Assembly (NCBI GenBank): GCA_019426215.1
Contig: CM033405.1
Span: forward strand, 32,208,199-32,272,198
Length of the DNA: 64,000 bases
Reading direction: 5' to 3'
Source of the DNA: Buddleja alternifolia
Taxonomy: Eukaryota > Streptophyta > Magnoliopsida > Lamiales > Scrophulariaceae
This document shows positions 11,311 to 23,790 of the stretch, piece after piece; within the stretch, counting starts at the first letter, position 1; every line of letters begins with the position of its first letter. The notes beneath the pieces are model-generated. The model was not told the origin of the DNA. It ran no database searches and saw nothing but the letters and a program-made list of their open reading frames with translations. A program made the translations under genes and the position numbers.

Positions 11311-13267
11311 CTTGCAATTGACAAGGGTATGAAGAACAAATTGATGAAATTTCCAATTCGATATATTCTTAAGCCATGTTGCTTGATTTGGACGTGTAGA
11401 TCTTTTTCTCCAAGCAACTATTGAACACTATTTTTCTTTCTGGTCATTAAATTTGTATTGACTAACCTAAAAATGGGAACCTAAGCGACACATAAAGTTC
11501 CTTTTGAAAAAATATGTTTGGATATATAGTTTAATTTGATCAATTACAATTTATCAACTCATTGGAAATAAGATATATTTTTCAGTTTTCACTAGATCGA
11601 GCATTATAAGCAGACGATTGTAACAAGTAAAGAAGTATGACAAAATTGTTTGAGCTTTTTAGTTTTAGTATTCTTTGGGTTTTCAAGGTAACTTAATGAT
11701 TAATCTCTCGAGATATTATTAGAAATAAATAACTTTTCACGGGAACTTTGAACACGACACCTTTTGTTTTAACGACATAGCTAAACCATCCCAATGGGAA
11801 CCAAAAAGGGGATTAGGATAAAATTAAGGGATTTAATGTCTTTATGTTAGGAGAATGAGTTGAAGAATATTTAAATTAATTATATTTCCTTATTTAGCAT
11901 AGTCATCTCGGTTCAAGTTTATTTCCTTTTATCGTCATTTACAAGCATATATAAACTATGGCTAAAATCTTTATTAGGTACTTTTGAATGAATTGAAATT
12001 GAGTATTATTAATTTGTCTAGATTCTTAGTTAAATATTAGATTAATCTTCGTTTTTCTTGTTCTTTTGGTTATTAGTCCTACCTCACCTCCACTCTAATC
12101 AATCACTCTTGATTTTTTTTAGTTTTAGCGGATTTATGCTGTTCATACTTAAAGAACTTTTATGATTGCTAAAAAAATAGTTCATAATCTCTTTCGTCTG
12201 TAGCTAAAGTATAAAAGTCCATTCGTATAATTTTATAATTGGTCTAGTTCAAACTAACTATTTTATAAAATAAACACGATAATAAAAACATAAAGAATTA
12301 AACGACATAATAATTTACGTGGTCCGACAATTATCTACGTCCACAAGAAATGATGATAGAATTTCACCATTCACAAAAGAGCTACATAATATAATGAATA
12401 TCAAAAGTATAAATTGAAATCTAGTTTTAAATTTTTCCCCATAAATATAATTTATCTTCGTGCGCAACAAAAGTTTACCATGAGTCTTGTGCTAAATTTG
12501 ATCCTAAAACAAACTTCAACAGAGAGATAACAAACAATTTCAAATAGAAAAACTGTCAACCTCGTAACAAAGTGCTTCCTTATCTTGCTTTTTAACTTTA
12601 TTCTTTTCCTTTTCTTATTTTTAACTTTATTCTTTTCCTTTTCTTATTTTTAACTTTATTCTTTTCCTTTTCTTATTTTCTCAATTAGGTTTATTTAGTT
12701 GAGTTCTGAGTCCTGACTCATGATTTTAATCAAATTTGATTTGATTCCTTATTGGTCGAAGCTGCGTCTCGGTTGTCGATGTTTCTTTACATGGTAGAAA
12801 GGTGAAATTTTATGGAAAACTACCAGGGTTCTCGGCTAAGCTTATTTCAAAAAACTTATCTATGTTTATAAGATATTTTTTAAAATTGAATTAAGCTGAA
12901 ATTACCCAACTTATTCTTTTGATCTCATAAGGTGACAGCTTACTTTGAGAGCTAAGTCGTTTTACTAAAATATTTACCGAACACGTAGTTTATAAGTTCT
13001 GAAACAACTTATAAAATATTTTAAAAATATATAAGTTCAGTCAAACACCCTCTAAATCTAATGTTTCTTCTATGGTCTATTTTTTCCGCACATAAGATAT
13101 ATTGTATGCAATCTCAATATATATTTGTATGAAAAAGATATATGTTGAGACTTCATACGACATATCTTAATTTGTAGCATCCTTGACCTTTCATCTTTGG
13201 CAAATACATTACTCTAAGACTATTTAGTCAAAATTTCCAGCATTACCCTCGTCCTTTCATTGTATTT
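11311..13267. other. AT-rich intergenic stretch
   Basis: No supported gene. At 12300-12420 a segment (TTTACGTGGTCCGACAATTATCTACGTCCAC...) resembles one at 54208-54300, so it is a dispersed repeat fragment. A short tandem repeat lies at 12593-12679. Confidence 0.6.
12593..12679. repeat. 29-bp tandem repeat, three copies
   Basis: Unit beginning TAACTTTATTCTTTTCC and followed by TTTTCTTATTTT, repeated with period 29 at 12593, 12622 and 12651. Copies are essentially identical, so the expansion is recent. Confidence 0.95.
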
Positions 13268-13528
13268 AGGAAAAATTTCGCAACGACCCCCTCACTTATT
13301 ATGTAATTACAAAAATTTTCTTTTATTTATTGAAAATTACCAACACAATGCCTCATGTTAAGAATTTTTTACAGTTACACCCCTGTGTGTTTAATTATTT
13401 TTTACAATTTTACCACTGTAAACCTTACAAATAAACTTTTTGAAAGTGTGTGTTGGTAATTTTCAATATATGAGTGGAGGTTTTGGTAACTATGCAATAA
13501 ATTAGGAGGTCTACGTGTAATTTTCCCT
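13268..13528. mobile_element. MITE, same family as 8872-9129
   Basis: Inverted ends GGAAAAATTTCGCAACGACC and TACGTGTAATTTTCCC, with CCCCTCACTTATT near the left end as in its relatives. About 260 bp, non-coding, immediately upstream of the LTR element. Confidence 0.6.
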
Positions 13529-13684
13529 TGTATTTATGAAGAAAGAATAATTTTCCAAAAACCACTTTCTAGTATTTTCATACTGCATAATGTAGTTTAT
13601 CTTATTTTTCAGTTCCATTTAAAATGTTGTAAATTGTATTTTATCCCTGAGCCATATTCAAGATTTCAATACTTTAGAAAAAGT

Positions 13685-14326
13685 TGTTGGAAATTAAGCT
13701 TTAAAATTTCTTGTTTTTCTTAATTTCCATCTTATTAATTTTATAGAAGTTTATGGCCTCATTTGATAATATTTTGTGATTCTTTATATGCATAGGGTTG
13801 TTACATTTTATATCTTTATGACCCACTTTCTTTGTGTTTATGACCATTTTATTATAACTTTATTACACAATTTATTTGGATCATTATTTCATTGTAACAA
13901 CCTAGTTATTCATCACTATATAAGAGGCCTAAACTTATACTTTTATATAGAGTTAATATAGAGTTTTGTGAGATGGTTTATTTACTCCCTACAAGAGTGT
14001 TTTGGCAACGTGACTAAAGGATTGATTCCTCGTCTCCTTGTGGTCGTGCACATAGGATGAGACACCGCTGTGAGCTAATGGGGTTTTATCTTGGAGTCGT
14101 GATCAGCCGTCAGAACCTGCACGTAGGGAGGCAATCATGGCTTTAGGATAGCGTCATGTGGCGTGACTCTCCATCGGTGCAGTATCTTGTTTTATGTTTT
14201 TATGTTGTTTAATATGTATTATTCCAAAGATTTATAGTATTATATCATGATGTACGAATAGCATACTTTATGAGATTATTTAAGAAATTTATATTTATGT
14301 AAACACAAATCACATAATTCACAACA
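13685..14326 (+). repeat. 5' LTR
   Basis: Terminal TG...CA, 642 bp. A TATATAAG box at 13917-13924 is a likely promoter. The GC-richer segment 14010-14185 downstream of it probably corresponds to R/U5 (inference). Confidence 0.92.
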
Positions 14327-17300
14327 ATCTAAAGCCATGATTATGTGATTTGTGTATTAGTAGAATAATTTTCAGAATGAGTTTATCTAATTATGTAACA
14401 TTTGATATTTTGTATGTGAGGAACTTTTGATGGAGAATTAACTTGTCAAAGCGCGAATGATGATTCGGCTAAACTTCTGAAGTTGAGGTGTCTGAAGTTC
14501 AAAAGATTTGGCAAGAAAATGGTACGAAATTACTTTAGGTCAGCAATGTTGCACTTGTGCACCAAGAGGTATGTTTCTCATACTAAAAGATGATTTAATC
14601 TGTCTATGCACTAGAATTACCAAGACACTTAATTAAAATAAGAAAAAGAAGATGAAAGAAAGAAAATTGACAGTCACATGAAGAAAAGAAGATAGAGATA
14701 TACATTTCTTCATGTCTCATAAATTGGGATAAATAGTATATAATTATTTAGTGTACATAACAACTATATTACATTGGACTTAATGTTAAATATCTGTGCT
14801 ATATTCTGGAGGTTTATGATCAGCAAGTTAAGTGTTATGTATGATTTTGATTTTTTTAAAAAAAGGAAAAGGTATTATGTATGGAAATTAAGTGCGTAAC
14901 AATAATAATAATATAGTTTAATACGAAACCAATAATCCATTAGTGTGTATGGAATTTACTTGTTTATCTGATTACTAATTATGATCATATTTATGATTAT
15001 TTTATGTGAGATGGTAGGCACTAAAGCTATTGCATGATGTTATACCAAGTAGTAACTGAATTGGCATAATGACTAGAAGACCGTTGGGGCTCATAGTTGG
15101 ATCAAATTCTTTGCTCATCTTTTCAAGAGTTTGAATTATATTTAATAAGACATATAATGCATCATCATTATATACAAATGACTAGTAATATACAAGAAAT
15201 ATGTGAATTAAAACTTATCTGATAATTAAGAGCATGTATAGGAGTTACGTGTTAGCCTTGCGGCTAGCTTGTGTAAGTCATAGTGAAAAATTGACAAATT
15301 TATATGCTATCATAATTACTTGATGGTTACATACTTGGTGGTTATATATACTAAATATCTTGAAGAAGACAAAAAGCATCTTGTCACTTGATTCTTAGAT
15401 ATGATTTTATAGGTTACAAATTGATTACTACATAGAATAAATATTTCTAACGGTTAGTGAATTATTTAAGAATTATCATGAAAGTGTTTAAATGTCATCA
15501 TCATCTTTTATAAGCTTGTCTAAATGTGTTTTAGAATTTGCAGAGTGTAATTGTGTTTTTAACGTACGTATAAAATATGTGATTTTTCCAAAAGAGTCTT
15601 AAAGGAAAATTTTGATTTAAAGTAGGAGATTTTCTAATGAAATATTAACTTATGGATATGATTATAAATTGTTGATATGTAATTGTACTGTGCCATAAAA
15701 ATATGATAGATTGCTCACAAGAAAGATGTATATGAAAATTAATAAATGTGTATTTAAATTGTGCAATTATATGTTAATCAGTCTATTAAGCTTCATAAAC
15801 CAACGGTTGGAGGCTATTGTTTTATCAGTTTGACTGGAATTATCATGATAATTATAAATGCTATCACTATCTGGGATGTTGCATTTTTATTGCTAAATAA
15901 GGTCTTAATAGCTAATTATTGGTAATTAAAAATGTGTTCTATTACCTGAAAGTTTAGGCTAATAATTTTATACCTCCTGTTTGCATGTCAAGATTAATAG
16001 TCTGAAATTCAAATACAATTGTTGTGATATTATAATTTGTGTGATTAAATGTTATGTGGAGCAAGATATATATTGTTGTGATTCATGAATGTGACAACAA
16101 TTCTTATGATTTAAGTTATCTTTTTGGTTCCTGAAGAGTCAGAGACCATGGAGTTCTAGATATGTGGATTTGTTGATTTTTATGTGATTATTTTGACTTG
16201 CTTCGGTATGGTTTCTTAATATGTGGAATAAAATATGTGGGATTTATTCTATGGACTATACCTGTTATATTAATTATAAATTTAATAATAATAAAAAAAA
16301 ACTACTTTGAAATGTGGGGGTTTATATTGATTGTATTAAATATTGAAAATTTTATGTGGAAAATTGTTTTAGCAAATTTCATTAAATGCAGGAAATATAT
16401 TGTCAAAGAAAATGATATAGCGGTTTAGGGAGAGAATAAAAATGAATTTGAAGATGCTAAATATTTGATTACTTTACTTAATAATCGTGACTTGGATCAT
16501 ATATAGAAGGAAAATGTGGGGGTGTATATTGATTTTATTCAATAAAAAAAAAATGTGATAAGTTATTTTTCCAAAGTTAAGTGCAAGAAATATCTTTTCA
16601 AAATAAACGGAGAGAAATTTTAAGGTTTGGATTATTTCATGATACATTAAAAATATGGGGCTGATTTTATTCCAAAATACTTTATGAGATTAATTTTGAT
16701 CGTGGATTGAACGGAAAGTTATCTTTTATATTGCTATAATTTAATTTAATATGAAACGGGTCTTATTGGAATATTAAAATTTATTTTCTAATGACTTGCT
16801 GATAAACTATGAAATTGTTTATGAAATGTGGAAGTTAAAAAGTGAAGCCAAGATGTTATGAGATTTGAAACTGTTTGAAAATAAATTCATTATGTCTTGG
16901 ATTAATATGCAAAAAATGAAAAGAAAATATTTATAATATTCAAGAATAGAGATTTTATGACTTTTTCGATGAGTAAAATTATCATATATAAATTCAATTG
17001 AAAATAATAATTCTATTTGTGGAGTTGTTTATAACATGCATGTTTATGTGATGTATTGAGAAATGAAAATAAGAGGCATTTTATATTTTAATCCATGAGA
17101 TGGAATTTGCCTCGGGGGACTAGCGCAGAGGCTAGATCCTTTATCATCGATGGGGATGGGCTAAGTCCATAAGGGAATCACCTCCGGGAGTAACCCAACC
17201 TTTGTGATTGGAGACCCCATGAAGAAGGTTCAATGGGTAGGAACAACCTGTAATGGATGATTCATAAGCACTATTTTGAGGAGAGTATACATCGAGATGC

Positions 17301-17752
17301 CTCCTTCCCAATCCCTAAGGTGAAGTGCTGTAAAAAGTGTGATGTTAGGATGGGCTTTTGACCCTTAATGAGACCAAGGCGGGAAATCCGCGGGATAGAG
17401 GTCACACGTACCCTTGGGAGGTTTCACCTAAGTGAGAGTCGCCCTGATGGCCGGGGCTATGGGTTTGGGCTGACCCTAGAGACCTCACGAGAATCAAGAT
17501 CAGAGCGCATGGCCGTTAACGCGCTAACCCGCTATAACCATGTCCTAAAGTCTATATCGTGTGTGTAGTAATTGAAGTTTGGTCAAGGGACCTAATTCCA
17601 GGCCTAGTCCATTATGGCTTCCTCAAATGGATATTACTATCACTAAGTATAGGTTCAAACCCGGAAGGCACCTATACCGATTGCATGATATAAAGTTACC
17701 ACCATTTTACTTGATTTATTAAATTTATGAAATTTTAAATCTTGTGGGGGAT

Positions 17753-18394
17753 TGTTGGAAATTAAGCTTTAAAATTTCTTGTTTTTCTTAATTTCCATCT
17801 TATTAATTTTATAGAAGTTTATGGCCTCATTTGATAATATTTTGTGACTCTTTATATGCATAGGGTTGTTACATTTTATATCTTTATGACCCACTTTCTT
17901 TGTGTTTATGACCATTTTATTATAACTTTATTACACAATTTATTTGGGTCATTATTTCATTGTAACAACCTAGTTATTCATCACTATATAAAAGGCCTAA
18001 ACTTATACTTTTATATAGAGTTAATATATAGTTTTGTGAGATGATTTATTTACTCCCTACAAGAGTGTTTTGGCAACGTGACTAAAGGATTGGTTCCTCG
18101 TCTCCTTGTGGTCGTGCACATAGGATGAGACACCGTTGTGAGCTAATGGGGTTTTATCTTGGAGTCGTGATCAGCCGTCAGAACCTGCACGTAGGGAGAC
18201 AATCATGGCTTTAGGACAACGTCATGTGGCGTGACTCTCCATCGGTGCAGTATCTTGTTTTATGTTTTTATGTTATTTAATATGTATTATTCCAAAGATT
18301 TATAGTATTATATCATAATGTACGAATAGCATACTTTATGAGATTATTTAAGAAATTTATATTTATGTAAACACAAATCACATAATTCACAACA
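17753..18394 (+). repeat. 3' LTR
   Basis: Same length as the 5' LTR and about 98% identical by eye. It is preceded by the purine-rich tract and followed by the AAAGT target duplication. Confidence 0.92.
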
Positions 18395-18399
18395 AAAGT

Positions 18400-19255
18400 T
18401 AGGTCTTATTTGTTTATATTTTCAAATTTATTTTCTGTTTTTTGGATCATAAAATTCTAAAACTTCAATTTTCACCTAAATTACACATTTTTGAATTTCA
18501 CTTTGTCATTCCTCTATATAACTACATATCAATCACTATACTTACCACTTCATACTAATTATTTTCTTAATCATTCATACTTAAGTTTATATTTAATTAT
18601 TTATTTATTTACACCCTATTATATCAATAACTAACTCAATCATATAACACATCATTTGTCAACCTATCATTATAGGTTTGACACATTTTACAAATCCAAC
18701 AATTTTTTTTAAAATATATACAAACACAATACCCATTATAAGCATTCTACAAGAAATTTTCAAAATTTTAGCTCAAAAATAAAAACAAACACTCGTTCTT
18801 CTTCAAATAAAAATAAAAATATACAAAAAAAATTAAGGCTTCGTTGTTTATTTTTTAAGTAAGAATATTGAAAATTTGTCGAAAAATGCGTGCTGTGGAG
18901 ATCCGTGTGAAAATAATATTGTACGCTGTGTTTACTTATGTTTCTATAAATGGTTAGAGTTTGCAAAATATATCAAATAAAAAATAATTAGTTGATGCAC
19001 GACAAATTAAATATAAATTAAAAATTGTAAAATATGAAAAATAAAGCGAAAAGTATTAATTTGATTAAATGATTATTGATAGATAATTGCATGAAACAAT
19101 GAATTCAATAATTAAGAGATAAAGGTAGTTACAAAAGAAAAACGAAAAACAAAATTGAGAAAAAATGAACTTGGATGAAAATAATTTGTAAATCATTTTT
19201 TTAAAATTTTGTAATTCGGATATAGAAAATAGAATTCAAAAACAAGCCTAAATCT
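18400..19255. mobile_element. Probable AT-rich foldback element
   Basis: The left end TTAGGTCTTATTTGTTTATA and the complement of the right end (TTAGGCTTGTTTTTGAATTC) are similar and inverted, with an AT-rich non-coding interior. No clear target duplication was found. It adjoins the leader of the exonuclease gene. Confidence 0.4.
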
Positions 19256-19482
19256 CAATCGAATTTCACATAATCCAAATACAATTTAAAAAGTAAGTGT
19301 GAGCAATTACACAACAAAAGTGTGATCCACGACTCTTGTAATTGCCGCCTAATCCAATCCCAATACAGAACGCGCGCACGCGCCCACACCGGCGCGTCGC
19401 ATGGAGCTCACCATCCAACCCCCGCCCAAAGTCTTTTTCATCTCTCCATTTCCTTTTCCCACTCACAAAACCCCCCCAAAAA

Positions 19483-19509
19483 CCACACACACACACACAC
19501 ACACACACT
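19483..19509 (+). repeat. (CA)n microsatellite in the leader of the exonuclease gene
   Basis: About 13 CA units end just before the ATG at 19510, so the repeat is in the transcribed leader if the gene uses this start. Confidence 0.95.
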
Positions 19510-20196
19510 ATGGCGCAGCAAGGTACAACAATGGCGATCGACATTATAGACCACATGCTACCGTACGACACACACAACACCTACGACGTCATATTCTACG
19601 GCCAATCCGTCCTCACAACCGTCACTCAGGACCCTACGATCGCCGCGCAATGGATCTCCGAAGTGGAGGCGATCCACCGCCGCCGCCTCACCTCCTTAAT
19701 CGTCGGTCTCGACGCCGAGTGGCGCCCGTCCTTCAATCGCCACATCGTGAACCCCGTCGCCACGCTCCAGCTCTGCGTCGGCCACCGCTGCCTCATCTTT
19801 CAGCTTATCCACTCCCCTTCCATACCTCCTTCTCTCGTCAATTTCCTCTCAAACCCTAACTACACGTTCGTAGGGATCGGAATCGAACCGGATCTGGAGA
19901 AGCTGCAGGAGGATTACGAATTAGGTTTCAGCACGAGATTTGTTGATTTGAGGAGTTTGGCGGCGGATAGGTATGGGCGGAGGGAGCTGAAGCAGGCTGG
20001 AGTGAAGCGGTTGTCAATGGAGGTGCTGGAGAAGGAGTTGGAGAAGCCGAAGAGAGTGACGATGAGTCGCTGGGATAATCAATGGCTGACGCCTGCTCAG
20101 GTGCAATATGCTTGTCTTGATGCTTTTGTGTGCTTTGAAATTGGTAGGATCTTGAATGCTTCTTCAGCTTCGTCTTCATCTTCATCGTCTGGGTAA
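19510..20196 (+). CDS. WRN-like 3'-5' exonuclease domain protein (DEDDy), intronless
   Basis: A 228-residue single-exon protein consisting almost entirely of an RNase D/WRN-type 3'-5' exonuclease domain. Exo I is GLDAEWRP with Asp68 and Glu70; exo II is VGIGIEPD with Asp128; exo III is YACLD with Tyr200 and Asp204. All four acidic metal ligands and the DEDDy tyrosine are present, so activity is expected on single-stranded or 3'-recessed nucleic acid. The ends are short and a Ser-rich tail (SSASSSSSSS) closes the protein. The start at 19510 follows the CA repeat; a second ATG lies at codon 8. The frame is open further upstream but has no upstream ATG. Plants carry several such small intronless paralogues of unknown substrate. 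The first half uses far more GC-rich codons than the surroundings. Confidence 0.9.
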   Translation: MAQQGTTMAIDIIDHMLPYDTHNTYDVIFYGQSVLTTVTQDPTIAAQWISEVEAIHRRRLTSLIVGLDAEWRPSFNRHIVNPVATLQLCVGHRCLIFQLIHSPSIPPSLVNFLSNPNYTFVGIGIEPDLEKLQEDYELGFSTRFVDLRSLAADRYGRRELKQAGVKRLSMEVLEKELEKPKRVTMSRWDNQWLTPAQVQYACLDAFVCFEIGRILNASSASSSSSSSG

Positions 20197-20214
20197 ATGT
20201 TGTCGAAGGGGGAG

Positions 20215-20778
20215 AATTGCAGTATTAGTCTCGTAAGATATGACTTCTCTCGTGATTTTAATCTCGGTGTTTACAAACTCGTGAAATCGGTATCGTAGGA
20301 TGCATTTTGTTGCAGTTTTGGTCTCGTCCGTTAAAAAATTAAACGGAATTTCGCACGTGTAGTGCACGTCTCGTTAATTTTGATCACGTGCGAAACTAAT
20401 AATTTCCGTTCAGTTTTTTAACGGTTGAGACTAAAAGTGCATAAGTACGCATCTTACGATACTAATTTGGCAAATTTGTAAACATCAGGAATATGGCTTT
20501 GTGCAATGTTAGTCTCATTATTTACAAACTCGTAAAATCAGTATCATAGGATACATTTTTGTTGCAATTTTGATCTCATCTTTTAAGAATTGGACGGAAT
20601 TTCACATGTAATGCAAGCCGCTGTAATTTTGATCACGTGACAAAACTAACAATTTCAGTTCGTTTGGTTGAGACTAAAAGTGCATAAATATGCATCCTAT
20701 GATACTAATTTGGCGAATTTGTAAATAACGGGAATAAAAATACAACATGTTGGTTCCTATGAGACTAATATTGCAATT
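20215..20778. mobile_element. TIR element with internal tandem duplication
   Basis: Inverted ends: left AATTGCAGTATTAGTCTCGT, right complementary (ACTAATATTGCAATT). Inside, a module of about 220 bp occurs twice in the same direction (20270-20492 and 20521-20735), each beginning TTTACAAACTCGT and ending with GATACTAATTTGGC plus about 20 nt. Each module is itself partly palindromic. Non-coding; it starts 19 bp after the exonuclease stop, so it probably lies in the 3' UTR. Confidence 0.65.
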
Positions 20779-21990
20779 CGTTGACCTAGAAGTTCTAGGT
20801 TTCTGTGTTGGTGACTTGATGATTTTACTTATATGAACTAAATGCAGATGATGATTGTAAATAAGGTATGCATTGTTCTTTGATCTGATTGCTATATACT
20901 ATTGTGTTTGTGAATTTTGATCTTTTCTTGCATTGCACTTTTGTTTTTATGAAGATGTGAATGTTTAAATCTTGTTTTTGATTATGTTCTTGTTAAATTT
21001 TGGTTGATTTCTTGCAGTTTATCTTGATATGAATTTGATATTTGGTTATGTTTCTTGAAGTGTTCATAATTTATCAAATTTATTGATGAGCTTATTGTAT
21101 TTGGAATTGACTATTTTTTGTTCGGGTTAACGGACCGGACCGAACCGCAAATTTGATGGAATTCAAAACCGAAAATATTGGTTATTATTTTCAAAAAAAT
21201 TGATCTTCGATTCTGTTTTGCCTTTAGATTTTTTAACCGAACCGAATCGAACTGAAAAAATCATATTGGCTATATTCAGAGGAACAAAGTTTACAATATA
21301 TTCCAAAAGAAAAATGTTTTACAATTTGTGAATATTTGATTAAAACTTTGGAGTGCTGGTTCAGTCTGGATTTTTTCATTTAAATTTGGTGATTCATCTT
21401 ATCATTTATGTTATAAATGCACATTAAGGGAATAAATATTTTATTTATACACACAACGTGGATCATATATAATTATCGTACATGTGCAAACACATGATAC
21501 AAAAATAAAGCGCCGAATAAAATAAAAAACCATAATGTAGGTTAGATTTACGTTCCCAAATTTATATTTCATCCCATATTTCGTTTACAAATTTCTATTA
21601 ATTTTTATTCATATCATATTTCATATATGAGAAGCACATTAAATATGAAATGTTCAGTGGAGTGTGGACATCAGTATGTCATAATTTCATTTTTTTGTGA
21701 CAAGTCAAGTCAATGAATTTTATTTAATTATATTTTAATGTGACCCACATTCATCCTTAAAAGCCAATCGGTACGCAGTATGCGTATGTGTGATTCTAAG
21801 ATGCACGAGATCACGATAGATGCAGAAACAGGATGGTAAAAAACACAAAAAATATCTCGTTAGATGCGGAAACAGGACGGTAAAAAGACACATAAATCGT
21901 CTGCAACCCACGAACATGGTGTTTGGTAGACTATGTCTACATAAGAAAGGCAACAAGTATCAGATTGAATACTGCTAATCTCACAGTCAA
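20779..21990. other. Intergenic, AT-rich with small repeats
   Basis: No gene supported. At 21125-21260 there are opposed ACCGGACCGAACCG and AACCGAACCGAATCGAAC strings, resembling a common plant repeat. At 21820-21890 a short motif (GATGCAGAAACAGGATGGTAAA) is repeated once. Confidence 0.5.
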
Positions 21991-21993
21991 CAG

Positions 21994-22320
21994 CCAACAG
22001 CCCTCTACCTAGGGTGATACTTAGTGGATTCGAGAGTCCAATTTTTGGATGAATATTCACCACAAACAGTGTTAAAATATGTGGGGGTCCACCAAAATAT
22101 ATACATATTTTATTATCCAACAGCCCTCTACCTAGGGTGATACTTAGTGGATTCGAGAGTCCAACTTTCGGATGAATATTCACCACAAACAGTGTTAAAA
22201 TATGTGGGGGTCTACCAAAATATATACATATTTTATTATGTTTTAATATTTGTGTGGTGAATATTGTCCGAAAGTTGAACTTCCGGATCCACTAAGTATC
22301 ACCCCTCTACCTACTGGGGT
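21994..22320. repeat. Foldback element with one arm duplicated
   Basis: A segment of about 122 bp beginning CAGCCCTCTACCTAGGGTGA occurs twice head to tail (about 21996-22117 and 22118-22239), followed by an inverted copy of its core (22240-22310, ending ACTAAGTATCACCCCTCTAC). It is non-coding and looks like a MITE in which one arm has been tandemly duplicated. Confidence 0.75.
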
Positions 22321-23776
22321 GTCAATTAACTTTTAGATTCTGCAAACAAAACCCCCACATATCCTATTCCCACTAAATAATGCCAATACAAATCCTATTA
22401 TGGTAAAACCTAATTGTCTATATTAATCAAATCACCAAAATCAATAATCCTAATAGAACCCATCTCATAATTCTCACGCGAGTATTGGAAAGATTTCATC
22501 ATTTCAATTACCATAAGAAGTCTCAATTATTTTTCTAATATAATATTAAACATATCAAAATAACATAGTGGGGAAAAAGAAAGACACATCGACAAATTTA
22601 GTTTGAAGAAATGTCAAATTTCAGAACTTTTTCTTTTGCAAATCAACGAGTTAAAAATTTCCTATCATTATGTTGAAGTTTAACAATTTTTTAGCTATGA
22701 AGTTCATAGATTTTCGGGTTTAATATCTCATTTTCATACTTATTTGTTTTGTTATATAATGAAATTGACCACTTAAATTCGGGTAAAATTAATAAGTATT
22801 TTATACTTTTTTCTTGATCATTATTTGGTTAACCATACTCACAATTTATACTCTCATTATTCGTATGTTTAAAAAAAAAAAAAAAGATGGAACTTATGTC
22901 TTTCAATGATAAGTCTACTGAAATTGGAATACAATATTAACACCGACAATTACAATTATGACTTCTATGTTTGAGAACATCGATTACAATTATTTATATC
23001 TAGAGACAGAATATATTATTATGAAATGAAAGTTTGATATAGTTTGGTGAGTTTTTGTAACTTCATCGTTTTTGCTATTTTTTAGATGAATCTCTATTTT
23101 TTAATGAAAACGGTATGACTTATGAGTTGAAGCCAAATCATTAAAGTTCAAATTATCAATAAGGTATATGTTGAAATATGAAAAAACTTGTGTGGTTGTT
23201 TAAGAAATATGAAAACAATTATGAAGTTATTTAAAATAAAATACCCGACGACTTACTATTCAAGTTGCCGGCTATTTCCAGCCACAAATTGGGATGATTT
23301 TTATGTCACACTGGATCCGACAGGAACAGTACACCATATACTATTAGATCCAAGAATAAGATAGAAAAAATTATTCAAATTAATTGCATCGAATAGTATT
23401 TAATAGATCAGTTCCACTGAACCCGGTCTATTCTGAATTTTTCCCACAAATTGTGGCTGGAAATGGTGCTTAAGGAATTTCAACCTTACGGACCGTCATT
23501 TAGCATTTTCCCTATCAGATTAATAAAAATCCTGTGTGATCTTAGTACCCGCTAATAAAACTGAGGGTAAACTCTTGATAAATCTCAAAGCTTTTAAGCA
23601 ATAATAGACTTATGATTCAGAATTAAATTTTAATCACTGTATCAAGAAGAAGTACAATAGCTACTCCCAGTGGAATGACATCAAAAGAGACGTAACAGAA
23701 AGGGAAGAAGAAAACGCAGCAAAAATACAGATCCGAGAAGAGTAACGGGACGTGGAAATCGTCACAACCAGAAAAC
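22321..23776. other. Intergenic and 3' flank of the P450 gene
   Basis: AT-rich with no supported gene. The last few hundred bases before 23791 are the likely 3' UTR of the minus-strand P450. Confidence 0.5.
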
Positions 23777-23790
23777 CATGAAGAGCTTCT

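Larger units (their letters stand above)
13685..18394 (+). mobile_element. Non-autonomous LTR retrotransposon, full length
   Basis: Two 642 bp LTRs (13685-14326 and 17753-18394), each starting TGTTGGAAATT and ending CACAACA, flanked by a perfect 5-bp target duplication AAAGT (13680-13684 and 18395-18399). By eye the LTRs differ at about 12 positions (about 1.9%), mostly transitions, so the insertion is recent. The 3.4 kb interior has no gag, protease, integrase or RT ORF; the longest ORFs are under 80 codons. It is AT-rich up to about 17100, then holds a GC-richer non-coding block (17105-17660). A purine stretch GTGGGGGAT just before the 3' LTR is a plausible polypurine tract. The bases after the 5' LTR (ATCTAAAGCC) do not match the usual initiator-Met primer site. 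It probably depends on a Copia-type partner (inference from LTR form). Confidence 0.92.

Noticed and set aside
13776..13961. Short ORF repeated at 17844-18044
   Set aside because: Both copies are inside the LTRs. Identity reflects the terminal repeat, not a conserved peptide.
17368..17568. 66-codon ORF in the LTR element
   Set aside because: Short, no gag or pol motif, lies in a GC-rich non-coding block.
19342..19509. N-terminal extension of the exonuclease frame
   Set aside because: No in-frame ATG before 19510, and the extension reads through the CA repeat as HTHTHT.
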